A DNA stretch of 49,678 nt, from NCBI RefSeq assembly GCF_011038785.1, contig NZ_JAAKDT010000022.1:1-49678 (forward strand). Reading direction: 5' to 3'. The stretch is from Parabacteroides sp. ZJ-118 (GTDB taxonomy: Bacteria > Bacteroidota > Bacteroidia > Bacteroidales > Tannerellaceae). The notes under the pieces were generated by a model that saw only the letters and a program-made list of their open reading frames with translations, did no database searches and had not been told where the DNA came from. Position 1 is the stretch's first letter. Every line of letters begins with the position of its first letter. Both the position numbers and the translations under genes were made by a program. Of the stretch, positions 8,831 through 16,481 are shown in pieces.

Positions 8831-9344
8831 TATAAACTATGATTTGACAAAAATAAAGGCTTTTGTTTTTGATGTGGACGGGGTATTATCTTGTGATGTG
8901 ATTTCACTTTACCCGAATGGAGATCCGATGCGTACCGTCAATATCAAGGATGGTTATGCCTTGCAACTGGCCGTGAAGAAAGGATATGAGGTCGCTATAA
9001 TTACGGGCGGATATACGGAAGCCGTACAGATTCGCTTTTCTCGTTTGGGAATACAATATATTTATATGCGTAGCGCTGTAAAGGTGCATGACTTTAAGGA
9101 TTTCATGGAAAAAACGGGCTTGTCTTCTGAGCAAATCATGTATGCGGGTGATGACATTCCTGATTATGAGGTAATGACGCAAGTCGGATTGCCGGTGGCA
9201 CCAGCGGACGCGGCGCCGGAGATCAAGGAGATAGCGAAATATATCTCCTCCCGGCGAGGCGGTGAAGGCGTAGCTAGGGACGTGATCGAGCAAACGATGC
9301 GGGCGCAAGGACACTGGTTCGGTGAGGAGGCTTTTGGGTGGTAA
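8823..9344 (+). CDS. kdsC: KdsC-like HAD phosphatase (3-deoxy-manno-octulosonate-8-phosphate phosphatase)
   Basis: A 173-residue HAD-superfamily hydrolase without cap domain. The catalytic motif I FDVDGVL (about residues 17-23), motif II ITGG (about 61-64), the Lys region and motif [13 protein letters not shown] (about 110-120) are all present, which fits the KdsC family that dephosphorylates KDO-8-phosphate in lipopolysaccharide core synthesis. An AGGAGG ribosome-binding site sits 6 bases before the ATG at 8823 and decides the start over an in-frame ATG 39 bases upstream. It overlaps the DUF2520 gene by 8 bases. Confidence 0.85.
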   Translation: MSSINYDLTKIKAFVFDVDGVLSCDVISLYPNGDPMRTVNIKDGYALQLAVKKGYEVAIITGGYTEAVQIRFSRLGIQYIYMRSAVKVHDFKDFMEKTGLSSEQIMYAGDDIPDYEVMTQVGLPVAPADAAPEIKEIAKYISSRRGGEGVARDVIEQTMRAQGHWFGEEAFGW

Positions 9345-9381
9345 AACTTTGGTGAATGTGTAATGCTTAATCGAATAGGTT

Positions 9382-9963
9382 ATGTTAGAGAATTTAAAAA
9401 AGTACAAGATCGTCTTAGCTTCTAATTCTCCGAGACGGCGGGATTTGTTATCTGGTCTGGATATCGACTTCGAGGTGAGAATAATACCCGATATCGACGA
9501 GTCTTACCCAGATTCTATTGACTCCATGGAGATCCCATTATATATTGCCCGTTCGAAAGCTGAGGCCTATAAGTCGACTATGGCGGATGATGAATTGCTG
9601 ATTACGGCGGACACGATCGTCTGGACGTTTGACGGGGTTATGGGGAAGCCTGCGAACCGAGAGGAAGCTTATGCCATGCTTCATGCTTTGTCGGATCACG
9701 TACATCAGGTAATAACCGGTGTTTGTATCATGACAAAGGATAAGAATGTCGGTTTTTCCGTAGAATCCGCGGTTTGTTTCGCTAAATTGGGTGACGAAGA
9801 GGTTAACTATTATTTGGATAAATATCAACCTTATGATAAAGCCGGAGGGTATGGTATTCAGGAATGGATCGGTTATGTCGGGGTAGAGGCTATTAATGGT
9901 AGCTTCTATAACGTGATGGGATTACCGGTGCGAAGGCTTTATCAGGAGTTGAAACATTTTTAA
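9382..9963 (+). CDS. maf: Maf-like nucleotide pyrophosphatase
   Basis: A 193-residue Maf protein. The N-terminal signature IVLASNSPRRRDLL (about residues 10-23) is diagnostic; ADTIVW (about 73-78), GKPAN, ITGV and YDKAGGYGIQEW complete the conserved set. The family hydrolyses non-canonical and some canonical nucleoside triphosphates (dTTP/UTP or m7GTP types) and slows septum formation when overproduced in Bacillus. It is the last gene of the plus-strand operon, converging with apbE. No strong terminator is visible in the 96 bases between them. Confidence 0.92.
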   Translation: MLENLKKYKIVLASNSPRRRDLLSGLDIDFEVRIIPDIDESYPDSIDSMEIPLYIARSKAEAYKSTMADDELLITADTIVWTFDGVMGKPANREEAYAMLHALSDHVHQVITGVCIMTKDKNVGFSVESAVCFAKLGDEEVNYYLDKYQPYDKAGGYGIQEWIGYVGVEAINGSFYNVMGLPVRRLYQELKHF

Positions 9964-10059
9964 TCTCAACCTAAGATAAAGCATTCCGCTATATGTGTCC
10001 CTCCTTGGCTGTAAATAGTAAGTTTCCTCGGAAATATGAAAATCAATTCATGTAGGAAT

Positions 10060-11088
10060 TTACGGATTTTCGAGGATAGCCAATGTTTTTCTGTTAGGAA
10101 GGTATTCCAACATACCTTTTGAGTAGGTGACTTTCCGCTGTCCGTTGTTGTCCGCATAAATAATGAAATACTCTATCTGGGGGGTAGATTGTGCCAATAG
10201 CTTCGCTTTTTCGACTCCCAAAACCATGAAAGTCGTAGCGTAAGCGTCTGCTGTCATGCAGTCTTCCGCTACGATTGTCGCGCTAAGAATATTTTGTCCG
10301 GCGGGATAACCGGTCACTGGATTGATCGTATGGGCATATTTCTTACCATCCTTGATGTAGAAATTTCGGTAGTCACCGGAAGTGGCTATCCCTCCCCCCT
10401 TGCATAATTGTACGATCTCTTCCACATCATTTGTCACGTCGCTTGTCCCTGTTTCCGGTTTGTTGATTCCAACTCGCCAGCAGTCACCTTGTTGATTGAC
10501 CCCTTTTAGGGCGACCTCACCTCCGATTTCTACCATGTAATTCTTTACGCCTTCCCTTTCTAGCAGGCGGGCGATAATATCACAAGCATAACCTTTTGCG
10601 ATAGAGGAACAATTCAATAGAACCCGGGGATCTTCTTTGATGATTTTCTTTCTTTCCAGTCTTACTTTTTGATAACCGACGAAAGTCTTGATGCTATCGA
10701 TCATTTGCGGAGTTACACTGTCCATCTTACTGAAACCGAATCCCCATAGGTTAATTAAGGGAGCGCAAGTAATGTCAAAAGCACCTCCTGATTTTTTGGA
10801 GATATCTTCTGCCTTATTGAATACTTCGGTAAACCATTCGTCTACCTCCACATCCTCATTATTATTGACTTTCGCGATCGTGGAGTTAGGGTTGAAAGGA
10901 TTTAAGGAGAGGTTAAAGCGTTGCAGCTCGCTGTCGATCTTATCGGTTAGGATTTGCTTGGCCTTGTATTTTATGTGATAACTTGTATGAAAAACAGAAC
11001 CACTTTCTTCGAAGTATGGATCCTTGTTCGAGCAAGCCGTAAGCGATAAGACCAGCAGGCTGACTAATAGGGTAATATTCTTGCGCAT
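10060..11088 (-). CDS. apbE: FAD:protein FMN transferase, lipoprotein
   Basis: A 342-residue ApbE-family protein that attaches FMN covalently to threonine in target proteins such as Na+-pumping NADH:quinone reductase or Rnf subunits. A lipoprotein signal is clear (residues 1-19, lipobox LTAC), so it works on the outside of the inner membrane. The GEVALKG segment, the TSGDYRNFY segment (about 235-243) and the HTINPVTGYPAG segment with the conserved His (about 253-264) are family hallmarks; TADAYATTFMVLG follows. No Nqr or Rnf genes lie in the window, so its targets are encoded elsewhere. A TAAGTTCG sequence 20 bases upstream is a possible weak -7 box. Confidence 0.92.
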   Translation of the reverse strand: MRKNITLLVSLLVLSLTACSNKDPYFEESGSVFHTSYHIKYKAKQILTDKIDSELQRFNLSLNPFNPNSTIAKVNNNEDVEVDEWFTEVFNKAEDISKKSGGAFDITCAPLINLWGFGFSKMDSVTPQMIDSIKTFVGYQKVRLERKKIIKEDPRVLLNCSSIAKGYACDIIARLLEREGVKNYMVEIGGEVALKGVNQQGDCWRVGINKPETGTSDVTNDVEEIVQLCKGGGIATSGDYRNFYIKDGKKYAHTINPVTGYPAGQNILSATIVAEDCMTADAYATTFMVLGVEKAKLLAQSTPQIEYFIIYADNNGQRKVTYSKGMLEYLPNRKTLAILENP

Positions 11089-11229
11089 CTTTAAGAAAAT
11101 TTGTATCGCGAACTTACATAAAAAATTCCATATATGTCCCCTTCATGGGGCAGACGCTATCGTGTGTATAAATATCTTCCACGCTTCTCCCGGATGGCTG
11201 TGTCCGTAACCACTTTCTACAATGATTTC

Positions 11230-11796
11230 CTAGCTAAAGAATACATGCTCTATCAAAATCTTTGTACCGATACCGATTAAGATCAAACCTCCGATGAGGT
11301 CCAGCTTCAAGTCGATTCTCTTACCGAACCGGTTTCCGAAATAGACACCGAAGGCAGAGATGGTGAAGGTGACAACACCGATCGTCGAGGCTTGTAACAA
11401 GAGCGGTGATTTCAAGATCGCCAGAGAGATTCCTACGGCGAGGGCATCGATACTTGTCGCTACTCCCAATCCGCATAATGTCCGGCTGCATAAAGGATCG
11501 AATTTCCTATCTTCTTCCTCTTCCGTCGTGCTGTCGTACATCATTTTTCCTCCTAAGTAAAGTAAGAGGGTAAATGCGATCCAATGGTCGAAGGCGCAAA
11601 TGTATTTTTCGAATCCTAATCCCATCGTATAACCGATCACGGTCATTCCGGCTTGGAATATACCGAGCACGCCCGCTATCTTAATAATATTACCGGCGGT
11701 GCAGTTGTTTTTAAGAACTGCGCCGCCGGTAACCGATACTGCTAGACTATCCATGGATAAGCCTATCGCTAGTAGCAGAACTTCAATGTATAACAT
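11230..11796 (-). CDS. mntP: Manganese efflux pump MntP
   Basis: A 188-residue, six-helix membrane protein. The two internal repeats each carry the family's acidic membrane motif: AIGLSMDSLAVSV (about residues 11-23) and GVATSIDALAVGISLA (about 110-125). These Asp residues are needed for Mn2+ export in the characterised homologue. It starts one base after the nitroreductase stop, so it is expressed as the last gene of that operon. I looked for a yybP-ykoY manganese riboswitch and there is no room for one directly upstream. Confidence 0.93.
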   Translation of the reverse strand: MLYIEVLLLAIGLSMDSLAVSVTGGAVLKNNCTAGNIIKIAGVLGIFQAGMTVIGYTMGLGFEKYICAFDHWIAFTLLLYLGGKMMYDSTTEEEEDRKFDPLCSRTLCGLGVATSIDALAVGISLAILKSPLLLQASTIGVVTFTISAFGVYFGNRFGKRIDLKLDLIGGLILIGIGTKILIEHVFFS

Positions 11797-11797
11797 A

Positions 11798-12319
11798 CTA
11801 GAACGATTCCCGTTTAATGATTTCTTCCCTGGACTTACGTTTCTTTGGAGTCTCTTCGAATAATGCCGGTTCGGAAGGGTAGCCGAACGGTATCAATGCA
11901 ACGGGCTCGATCGTTTCCTGAATTTTAAAATGTTTCCGGCAAAGCTCCGTGTCGAAATTGCAAACCCAGCAAGTTCCCAACCCTTGTTCGGCAGCGGCTA
12001 AACAAATATGTTCCGTGGCGATAGCCGCATCGATATCCATATGATCCTTATGATCGCTTCGTTTCCAAGATTGCTGATGATCTCCGCAAACAATCAGGTA
12101 ACAAGGCGCTTGTTTGAACCATTCCCGAGGATAGCATTCTTGTAATTTCGCTTTTCCTTCCGCACCCTGAACCAATACAAAATACCAAGGTTGGCAATTT
12201 ACCGCCGAAGGAGCCAAACGAGCTGCTTCTAGGATATAATCAATTTTTTCTTGCTCTACGTTTTGGGAAGCATATTTGCGGATAGAGCAACGTTTTCTCG
12301 CTAATTCCAGGAAACTCAT
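11798..12319 (-). CDS. Nitroreductase family protein
   Basis: A 173-residue FMN-binding nitroreductase. The N-terminus ELARKRCSIRKYA (about 5-17) and ARLAPSAVNCQPWYFVLVQG (about 33-52) are typical, as is the GLGTCWVCNFD segment (about 115-125). It differs clearly from the nitroreductase at 7506, so the two are not a recent duplication. The start overlaps the glycosyltransferase stop by 4 bases (ATGA) and the stop is one base before mntP. The physiological substrate is unknown. Confidence 0.9.
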   Translation of the reverse strand: MSFLELARKRCSIRKYASQNVEQEKIDYILEAARLAPSAVNCQPWYFVLVQGAEGKAKLQECYPREWFKQAPCYLIVCGDHQQSWKRSDHKDHMDIDAAIATEHICLAAAEQGLGTCWVCNFDTELCRKHFKIQETIEPVALIPFGYPSEPALFEETPKKRKSREEIIKRESF

Positions 12320-13266
12320 ATCTCATCCTCTATTTTATAGTTATTGCGATTCGGAGAATTACGGGAAATCAACTCCCCGATAAAGCCCGCTAAGAACATT
12401 TGGGTTCCCAGGATCATCGCTGTCAATGAAATATAGAAATAGGGGGAACTTGTAACCAAAGGCCTTAAATCTCCAGAGTGCATCGAGATCAATTTCATGC
12501 TGAGTACGATTACTAGAGCGATAAAACCTATGAAGAACATAGCGCTTCCCCATAAACCGAAGAAGTGCATCGGTTTCTTTCCGAACTTGGAAGTAAACCA
12601 AAGCGTGATCAAATCAAGATAACCGTTCACGAAGCGATCCAACCCGAATTTGGTAGTTCCGTACTTGCGGGCTTGATGTTTTACTATTTTCTCGCCAATC
12701 TTGTGAAATCCGGCAATCTTAGCCAAATAAGGTATGTAGCGGTGCATATCGTTATACACCTCTATATTTTTAATTACAACGTTCTTATACGCTTTCAATC
12801 CGCAATTGAAATCGTGCAAGTTCTTTATTCCCGAGAACTTACGAGCTGTCGCATTGAATAATTTCGTGGGGATCGTCTTGGAAAGCGGGTCATATCTTTT
12901 CTTTTTCCAGCCGGATACTAGGTCGTACCCGTCCTCGGTGATCATCCGGAAAAGCTCGGGGATCTCATCCGGACTATCTTGCAGATCGGCGTCCATGGTA
13001 ATGACCACGTCACCTTTAGCCCGTTGGAATCCGCAGTGCAATCCAGGCGACTTACCGTAGTTGCGACGGAACTTGATTCCTCGGACATGTGGAGAACGTT
13101 GCTTCAACTCCTCGATCACTTCCCAAGAATTATCCGTACTGCCGTCATTCACGAAAATTACTTCGTAGGTATAATTATGTTCTTTCATCACCCGCTCTAT
13201 CCACGAGAATAACTCGGGTAAAGACTCGGCTTCGTTATACAACGGGATAACAACTGATATGTCCAT
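12316..13266 (-). CDS. Family 2 glycosyltransferase with C-terminal membrane helices (DPM1/GtrB-like)
   Basis: A 316-residue membrane-anchored GT-A enzyme. Residues about 1-230 are the catalytic domain: ISVVIPLYNEAESL at the N-terminus, FVNDGSTDNS (about 39-48) and the DADLQDSPDE metal-binding region (about 92-101). Two transmembrane helices follow (about 235-257 and 273-297). This arrangement matches the bactoprenol or dolichol phosphate glycosyltransferases that load a sugar on undecaprenyl phosphate for envelope glycan modification. The sugar is not deducible. Second gene of the DUF4199 operon. Confidence 0.9.
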   Translation of the reverse strand: MDISVVIPLYNEAESLPELFSWIERVMKEHNYTYEVIFVNDGSTDNSWEVIEELKQRSPHVRGIKFRRNYGKSPGLHCGFQRAKGDVVITMDADLQDSPDEIPELFRMITEDGYDLVSGWKKKRYDPLSKTIPTKLFNATARKFSGIKNLHDFNCGLKAYKNVVIKNIEVYNDMHRYIPYLAKIAGFHKIGEKIVKHQARKYGTTKFGLDRFVNGYLDLITLWFTSKFGKKPMHFFGLWGSAMFFIGFIALVIVLSMKLISMHSGDLRPLVTSSPYFYISLTAMILGTQMFLAGFIGELISRNSPNRNNYKIEDEI

Positions 13267-13287
13267 TATTTGTCTGTAATTAACTTT

Positions 13288-13818
13288 TTAGCGGTTCTCA
13301 GTGATGGAACCTGTCGAATTGTTCCTGCACAAGAGTGCCGCTACCGGTATAGAAAGTATGATGCCGTAAAATACGTTGTTGAATATTCCTTGTATAGCCA
13401 TATGGATTGGCGAGATACGAATCTTGCTGAGCGAGTCGATCATCTCCGAGTTGACTTGGCTATCTTTTAGTACAGCCGTTAACTGTCCGATCGCGTTCGC
13501 CACGAAATCAGGTGGAGCGATGAACTGGTAAAAGACAAAGTATTCAAGCGAGACAATCAATGCGGCGAAAAAATACAACATCGTGCCGAATCTCCAAGCA
13601 TGAAAGAAGCTGATTCTTCCACCGATGTCCCGCCGATACCTTTTCGTCATGTAGTAGGCGATGAAAGGGACGGCAAGCGTCAATAGCCAATAGACAAAAC
13701 TCAAGGAGGGGACGGAAACACTGAAGATGAAGAAGACATATTTCACTACCCAATATATGCCCATGGCCAAGCCATAAGTCATAGCGCCTTTTAAAAGTAA
13801 ATTCTTATTCTCTTCCAT
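13288..13818 (-). CDS. DUF4199 family membrane protein
   Basis: A 176-residue integral membrane protein of a Bacteroidetes family of unknown function. Four hydrophobic segments are visible (about residues 10-32, 40-58, 75-98 and 140-165), with a charged MTKRYRRDIGGRIS loop between the second and third. It stands just upstream of the membrane-anchored glycosyltransferase (21 bases apart), hinting at a shared envelope role, which is inference only. It has its own promoter at 13845-13874. Confidence 0.8.
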   Translation of the reverse strand: MEENKNLLLKGAMTYGLAMGIYWVVKYVFFIFSVSVPSLSFVYWLLTLAVPFIAYYMTKRYRRDIGGRISFFHAWRFGTMLYFFAALIVSLEYFVFYQFIAPPDFVANAIGQLTAVLKDSQVNSEMIDSLSKIRISPIHMAIQGIFNNVFYGIILSIPVAALLCRNNSTGSITENR

Positions 13819-13844
13819 GATGCTGCAGTTTTGAATTCTTTCAG

Positions 13845-13874
13845 CAAAGTTAATATATTAATGCAAATGCGCAA
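13845..13874 (-). promoter_or_regulatory. Promoter of the DUF4199-glycosyltransferase-nitroreductase-mntP operon
   Basis: Minus strand: TTGC at 13874-13871, an 18-base spacer, then TAACTTTG at 13852-13845 (exact TAnnTTTG). The predicted start lies about 20 bases before the DUF4199 ATG. Confidence 0.6.
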
Positions 13875-13894
13875 CTATATTACGCCTAAAATGC

Positions 13895-13924
13895 GAAAAA
13901 GGAAGCCTATGTATAAGCTTCCTT
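13895..13924 (-). terminator. Terminator of the SRP RNA - tRNA-Thr transcript
   Basis: On the minus strand AAGGAAGC and GCTTCCTT form an 8-base stem around a 10-base loop, followed by a T run. It lies about 22 bases past the tRNA-Thr 3' end and also separates it from the promoter of the DUF4199 operon. Confidence 0.8.
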
Positions 13925-13945
13925 CTTCATGATGCGTCTTATCTG

Positions 13946-14019
13946 AGCCTCTTGTCGGATTCGAACCAACGACCCCGAGATTACAAATCACGTGCTCTGG
14001 CCAACTGAGCTAAAGAGGC
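13946..14019 (-). tRNA. trnT: tRNA-Thr (anticodon TGT)
   Basis: Cloverleaf of 74 bases on the minus strand. The acceptor stem GCCTCTT (14019-14013) pairs perfectly with AAGAGGC; the D arm has AGCTCAGTTGG; the anticodon loop TTTGTAA gives anticodon TGT; the T arm reads GTTCGAATC. The 3' CCA is not encoded. It directly follows the SRP RNA gene (about 4 bases apart). Confidence 0.95.
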
Positions 14020-14022
14020 AGG

Positions 14023-14121
14023 TGGGTAAGCTTACTACATCGCGCCGCTACAACCAAGTACCCTTGCTGCGGTCAAGCCCTGGGGGATTCCGAGGGAGCA
14101 TGCCGTGTAGGACTTACCCGG
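14023..14121 (-). ncRNA. ffs: Signal recognition particle RNA, small bacterial (4.5S) type
   Basis: The minus-strand RNA has the SRP core: the asymmetric/symmetric loop signature CAGG followed after exactly 10 bases by AGCA, flanked by CCC/GGG, at about 14085-14062. The 10-base apical part is GCTTGACCGC in place of the E. coli GGAA-capped helix and contains a UGAC-type (URRC) loop. The ends close by GGGTAAG (14119-14113) with CTTACCC (14030-14024), then CTACA with TGTAG. The RNA binds Ffh and targets membrane proteins to FtsY/Sec. A promoter ends just before its 5' end. Exact termini are estimates. Confidence 0.85.
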
Positions 14122-14124
14122 GCG

Positions 14125-14154
14125 CAAAGGTAGATATTATTTTTTACTTTGCAA
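14125..14154 (-). promoter_or_regulatory. Promoter of the SRP RNA gene
   Basis: Minus strand: TTGC (14154-14151), 18-base spacer, TACCTTTG (14132-14125). The predicted start falls at about 14120, the 5' end of the SRP RNA helix, which supports both calls. Confidence 0.68.
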
Positions 14155-14397
14155 GCGTTTTATTGCTCTTGGAATGATAATTGTTTATAAAGAACTGGAG
14201 CCCTTACGTTTTTTGATAGTGTTAAAGAATGTTTTTATGGTTGTGGTCGACACTAATACCATAACTTGTTTTTTATTTGGATTTACCTTCAAACAGCGAT
14301 GCGATCCTTTTTGTTCAAGAAGAATTTTAGAGGTTATACGGCGTTTTTGCGTGTTATTTCATCATTTTTGTTTTTCTTCGCGGAAAATATCAGAGAA
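14155..14397. other. Intergenic stretch before coaX
   Basis: About 240 bases, AT-rich with runs of T, between the divergent SRP RNA promoter and coaX. Short open frames cross it but none has family features or a ribosome-binding site. I could not identify a clear TAnnTTTG promoter for coaX here. Confidence 0.4.
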
Positions 14398-15126
14398 GTG
14401 AATCTTATTATAGAACAAGGAAACACGTCATCAAAGGTGGCTGTGTATAGAAATGGGCATATAGAGGCTTCTTTTGTATACAAGCAATTCGGTGTATCTG
14501 TGGTCGCTGCTCTTTTTGAGAAGTACGCTTTTACGCAAGGCATTTTATCTACGGTGATAGACACGGACGATGAGTTGGTCGCTTATCTAAAGTGTAAGCT
14601 TCGGCGTTTCGTCTTTCTGGATGAACATGTGGCTTTACCGATCAAGGTGGAATATGAGACTCCGAAAACACTGGGCAAGGATCGTTTGGCCGCTGTCGTG
14701 GGGGCGAGTTATTTGCGGCCTGGGAAGAACCTGTTGGTTATCGATGCCGGAACCGCTATCACGTATGAGGTGATAGAAGCGTCGGGTGTCTTTCTGGGGG
14801 GGAATATCTCTCCGGGGATGACAACTCGTTTTCGAGCGTTGAATCATTTTACGAAGAAGCTGCCTTTGGTAACGGAAGAGGATGATATACCGCTTATCGG
14901 GACGAGTACGGAAACGGCTATCCAAGCGGGGGTGGTGAATGGAATTGTTCACGAGATGGATGGATATATTGATGAGCTGAAAGTAAAATATCCGGATCTT
15001 TTGATTTTTTTAACAGGCGGTCATTCGTTTTATTTTGAAAGACGGCTAAAAAACTCCATCTTTGCAGACATTAATTTAGTGTTGACAGGATTAAACAGAA
15101 TCTTAGAGTATAATGTTGAAAATTAA
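14398..15126 (+). CDS. coaX: Type III pantothenate kinase
   Basis: A 242-residue ASKHA-fold kinase that phosphorylates pantothenate in the first step of CoA synthesis. Visible motifs: N-terminal LIIEQGNTSSK (phosphate-1 loop), GKDRLAAVVGA (about 97-107), IDAGTAITYE (about 116-125) with the catalytic Asp, and LGGNISPGM. The usual first-motif Asp (DxGNT) is Glu here (residue 6). I start at GTG 14398 because the family begins right at this loop; the upstream in-frame extension has no family match. The stop overlaps the start of the next gene by 14 bases. CoA supply links it loosely to the acyl-CoA operon at the left. Confidence 0.9.
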   Translation: MNLIIEQGNTSSKVAVYRNGHIEASFVYKQFGVSVVAALFEKYAFTQGILSTVIDTDDELVAYLKCKLRRFVFLDEHVALPIKVEYETPKTLGKDRLAAVVGASYLRPGKNLLVIDAGTAITYEVIEASGVFLGGNISPGMTTRFRALNHFTKKLPLVTEEDDIPLIGTSTETAIQAGVVNGIVHEMDGYIDELKVKYPDLLIFLTGGHSFYFERRLKNSIFADINLVLTGLNRILEYNVEN

Positions 15127-16396
15127 TAAGGTAGTAATAATAATAAGTTTTCTTATCTTTGCACAATTGCCGTTGTGGGCTCAAAATAACACGAACTCGC
15201 CTTACACGAGATTTGGATATGGAGAGTTGGCGGATCGATCTTTTGGTGCCGGAAGAGCAATGGGTGGAGTCGGTTATGGATTAAGGTCTTCCAAACAGAT
15301 AAATCCCTTAAATCCCGCATCTTATAGTTGCATGGATTCGTTGACATTTCTTTTTGATTTTGGTGCGTCCGGTCAGGTATCTTGGTTCTATGACGGTACG
15401 AACAAGCAACGACAGATGAATGGAAACGTGGAGTATATCGCCATGCAATTTCCGATCACCCGGCGTTTAGCGATGAGTATTGGTTTATTACCTTATTCGT
15501 ATGTAGGATATGATTTTGGCGGGAGCCATACCGAAGGCGGTCTAAGTTGGGGAGAAAGCTTTAGCGGCGAAGGTGGCTTAAGCGATGCCTATTTAGGACT
15601 CTCCTATGATATTTGGAAGAAACGTCTTTCTATTGGTATGAACGCCGGATTTTTATTTGGAAATATAACACATTCCCGTAACTTGATTTTCCCGAGCTCG
15701 ACGGGAGCGGACAATGTGTATAGAAACCAACGTTATGAGATTCGTGATTTAAAGCTAGATTTTGGTATTCAATACACGCACCCTTTGAGTAAGACGGAGC
15801 ATGTCACGGTAGGTTTCGTTTATTCTCCTGGGAAGAAGTTGAATACGACTGTGTATGATACTCAGCTTGTCGGTTCCTCGGCTACGTCCGGATATACAAG
15901 AAACGACACGATTAAGAATTATCGGTTTGATATGCCGAACTCTTATGGAGTGGGTATCTCTTATGTAAAGGAGAACCGGTTGACGTTAGCCGCGGATTTC
16001 TTATATGAGGATTGGACTGACGCTTATTTTGATAACGAGAAAGGTCAATTCAAGAATCGTACACGTGTAGCGGCTGGTGCCGAGTTTATTCCTCGTTATG
16101 ATAATCGTAATTATCTGGGACGTATCAGATATCGTGCCGGTTTTCATTACAGCAATTCGTACTTAAGGGTAAGTCGCTCCGAGGAGAATGGTTATAAAGG
16201 TCATGATTATGATGAATATGGGGCGAGTGTCGGTTTTGGGTTTCCATTGATCGATAACCGTTCGTTAGTGAATCTGTCATTTGAGTACGTGAAGATCCGT
16301 CCGGAATTACGTACGATGATTGATGAGCAGTATTTCCGGTTTACGGTGAACTATACATTTAACGAATTATGGTTTTTTAAACGGAAAGTGGATTAA
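15113..16396 (+). CDS. Outer-membrane beta-barrel protein (PorV/FadL-like, unnamed)
   Basis: A 427-residue exported protein. Signal peptide about 1-23 (ending LWAQ). The mature N-terminus (SPYTRFGYGELADRSFGAGRAMGGVG) is the pattern found in a Bacteroidetes outer-membrane family with FadL/PorV-like barrels; the rest alternates amphipathic strands with aromatic residues and ends in a strand close to the C-terminus. The gene overlaps coaX by 14 bases and precedes a TPR protein and lptC, which suggests an envelope-assembly role. The exact function is not known. A weak terminator follows. Confidence 0.75.
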   Translation: MLKINKVVIIISFLIFAQLPLWAQNNTNSPYTRFGYGELADRSFGAGRAMGGVGYGLRSSKQINPLNPASYSCMDSLTFLFDFGASGQVSWFYDGTNKQRQMNGNVEYIAMQFPITRRLAMSIGLLPYSYVGYDFGGSHTEGGLSWGESFSGEGGLSDAYLGLSYDIWKKRLSIGMNAGFLFGNITHSRNLIFPSSTGADNVYRNQRYEIRDLKLDFGIQYTHPLSKTEHVTVGFVYSPGKKLNTTVYDTQLVGSSATSGYTRNDTIKNYRFDMPNSYGVGISYVKENRLTLAADFLYEDWTDAYFDNEKGQFKNRTRVAAGAEFIPRYDNRNYLGRIRYRAGFHYSNSYLRVSRSEENGYKGHDYDEYGASVGFGFPLIDNRSLVNLSFEYVKIRPELRTMIDEQYFRFTVNYTFNELWFFKRKVD

Positions 16397-16410
16397 ACCG
16401 GGAATGGCCG

Positions 16411-16440
16411 AAAGGGTCTAATGAGTATGAGACTTTTTTG
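16411..16440 (+). terminator. Weak terminator after the beta-barrel gene
   Basis: AAGGGTCT (16412-16419) can pair with AGACTTTT (16430-16437), with two G-U pairs and a 10-base loop; the right arm runs into six T. Read-through into the TPR gene is likely. Confidence 0.4.
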
Positions 16441-16469
16441 AAGGAATATAAACATTATAGCTAACTTTA
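16437..16469 (+). promoter_or_regulatory. Candidate promoter of the TPR protein gene
   Basis: TTTG (16437-16440), 21-base spacer, TAACTTTA (16462-16469), one mismatch to the -7 consensus. The ATG is 13 bases after the -7 box. Confidence 0.35.
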
Positions 16470-16481
16470 ATAGAAAGAGAT

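Noticed and set aside
11797-11860. Manganese riboswitch (yybP-ykoY) before mntP
   Set aside because: mntP starts one base after the upstream coding region, so there is no leader to hold one.
15149-15160. TATCTTTG inside the start of the beta-barrel gene as a promoter
   Set aside because: It lies within the signal-peptide codons, past the start codon, and codes for expected hydrophobic residues.
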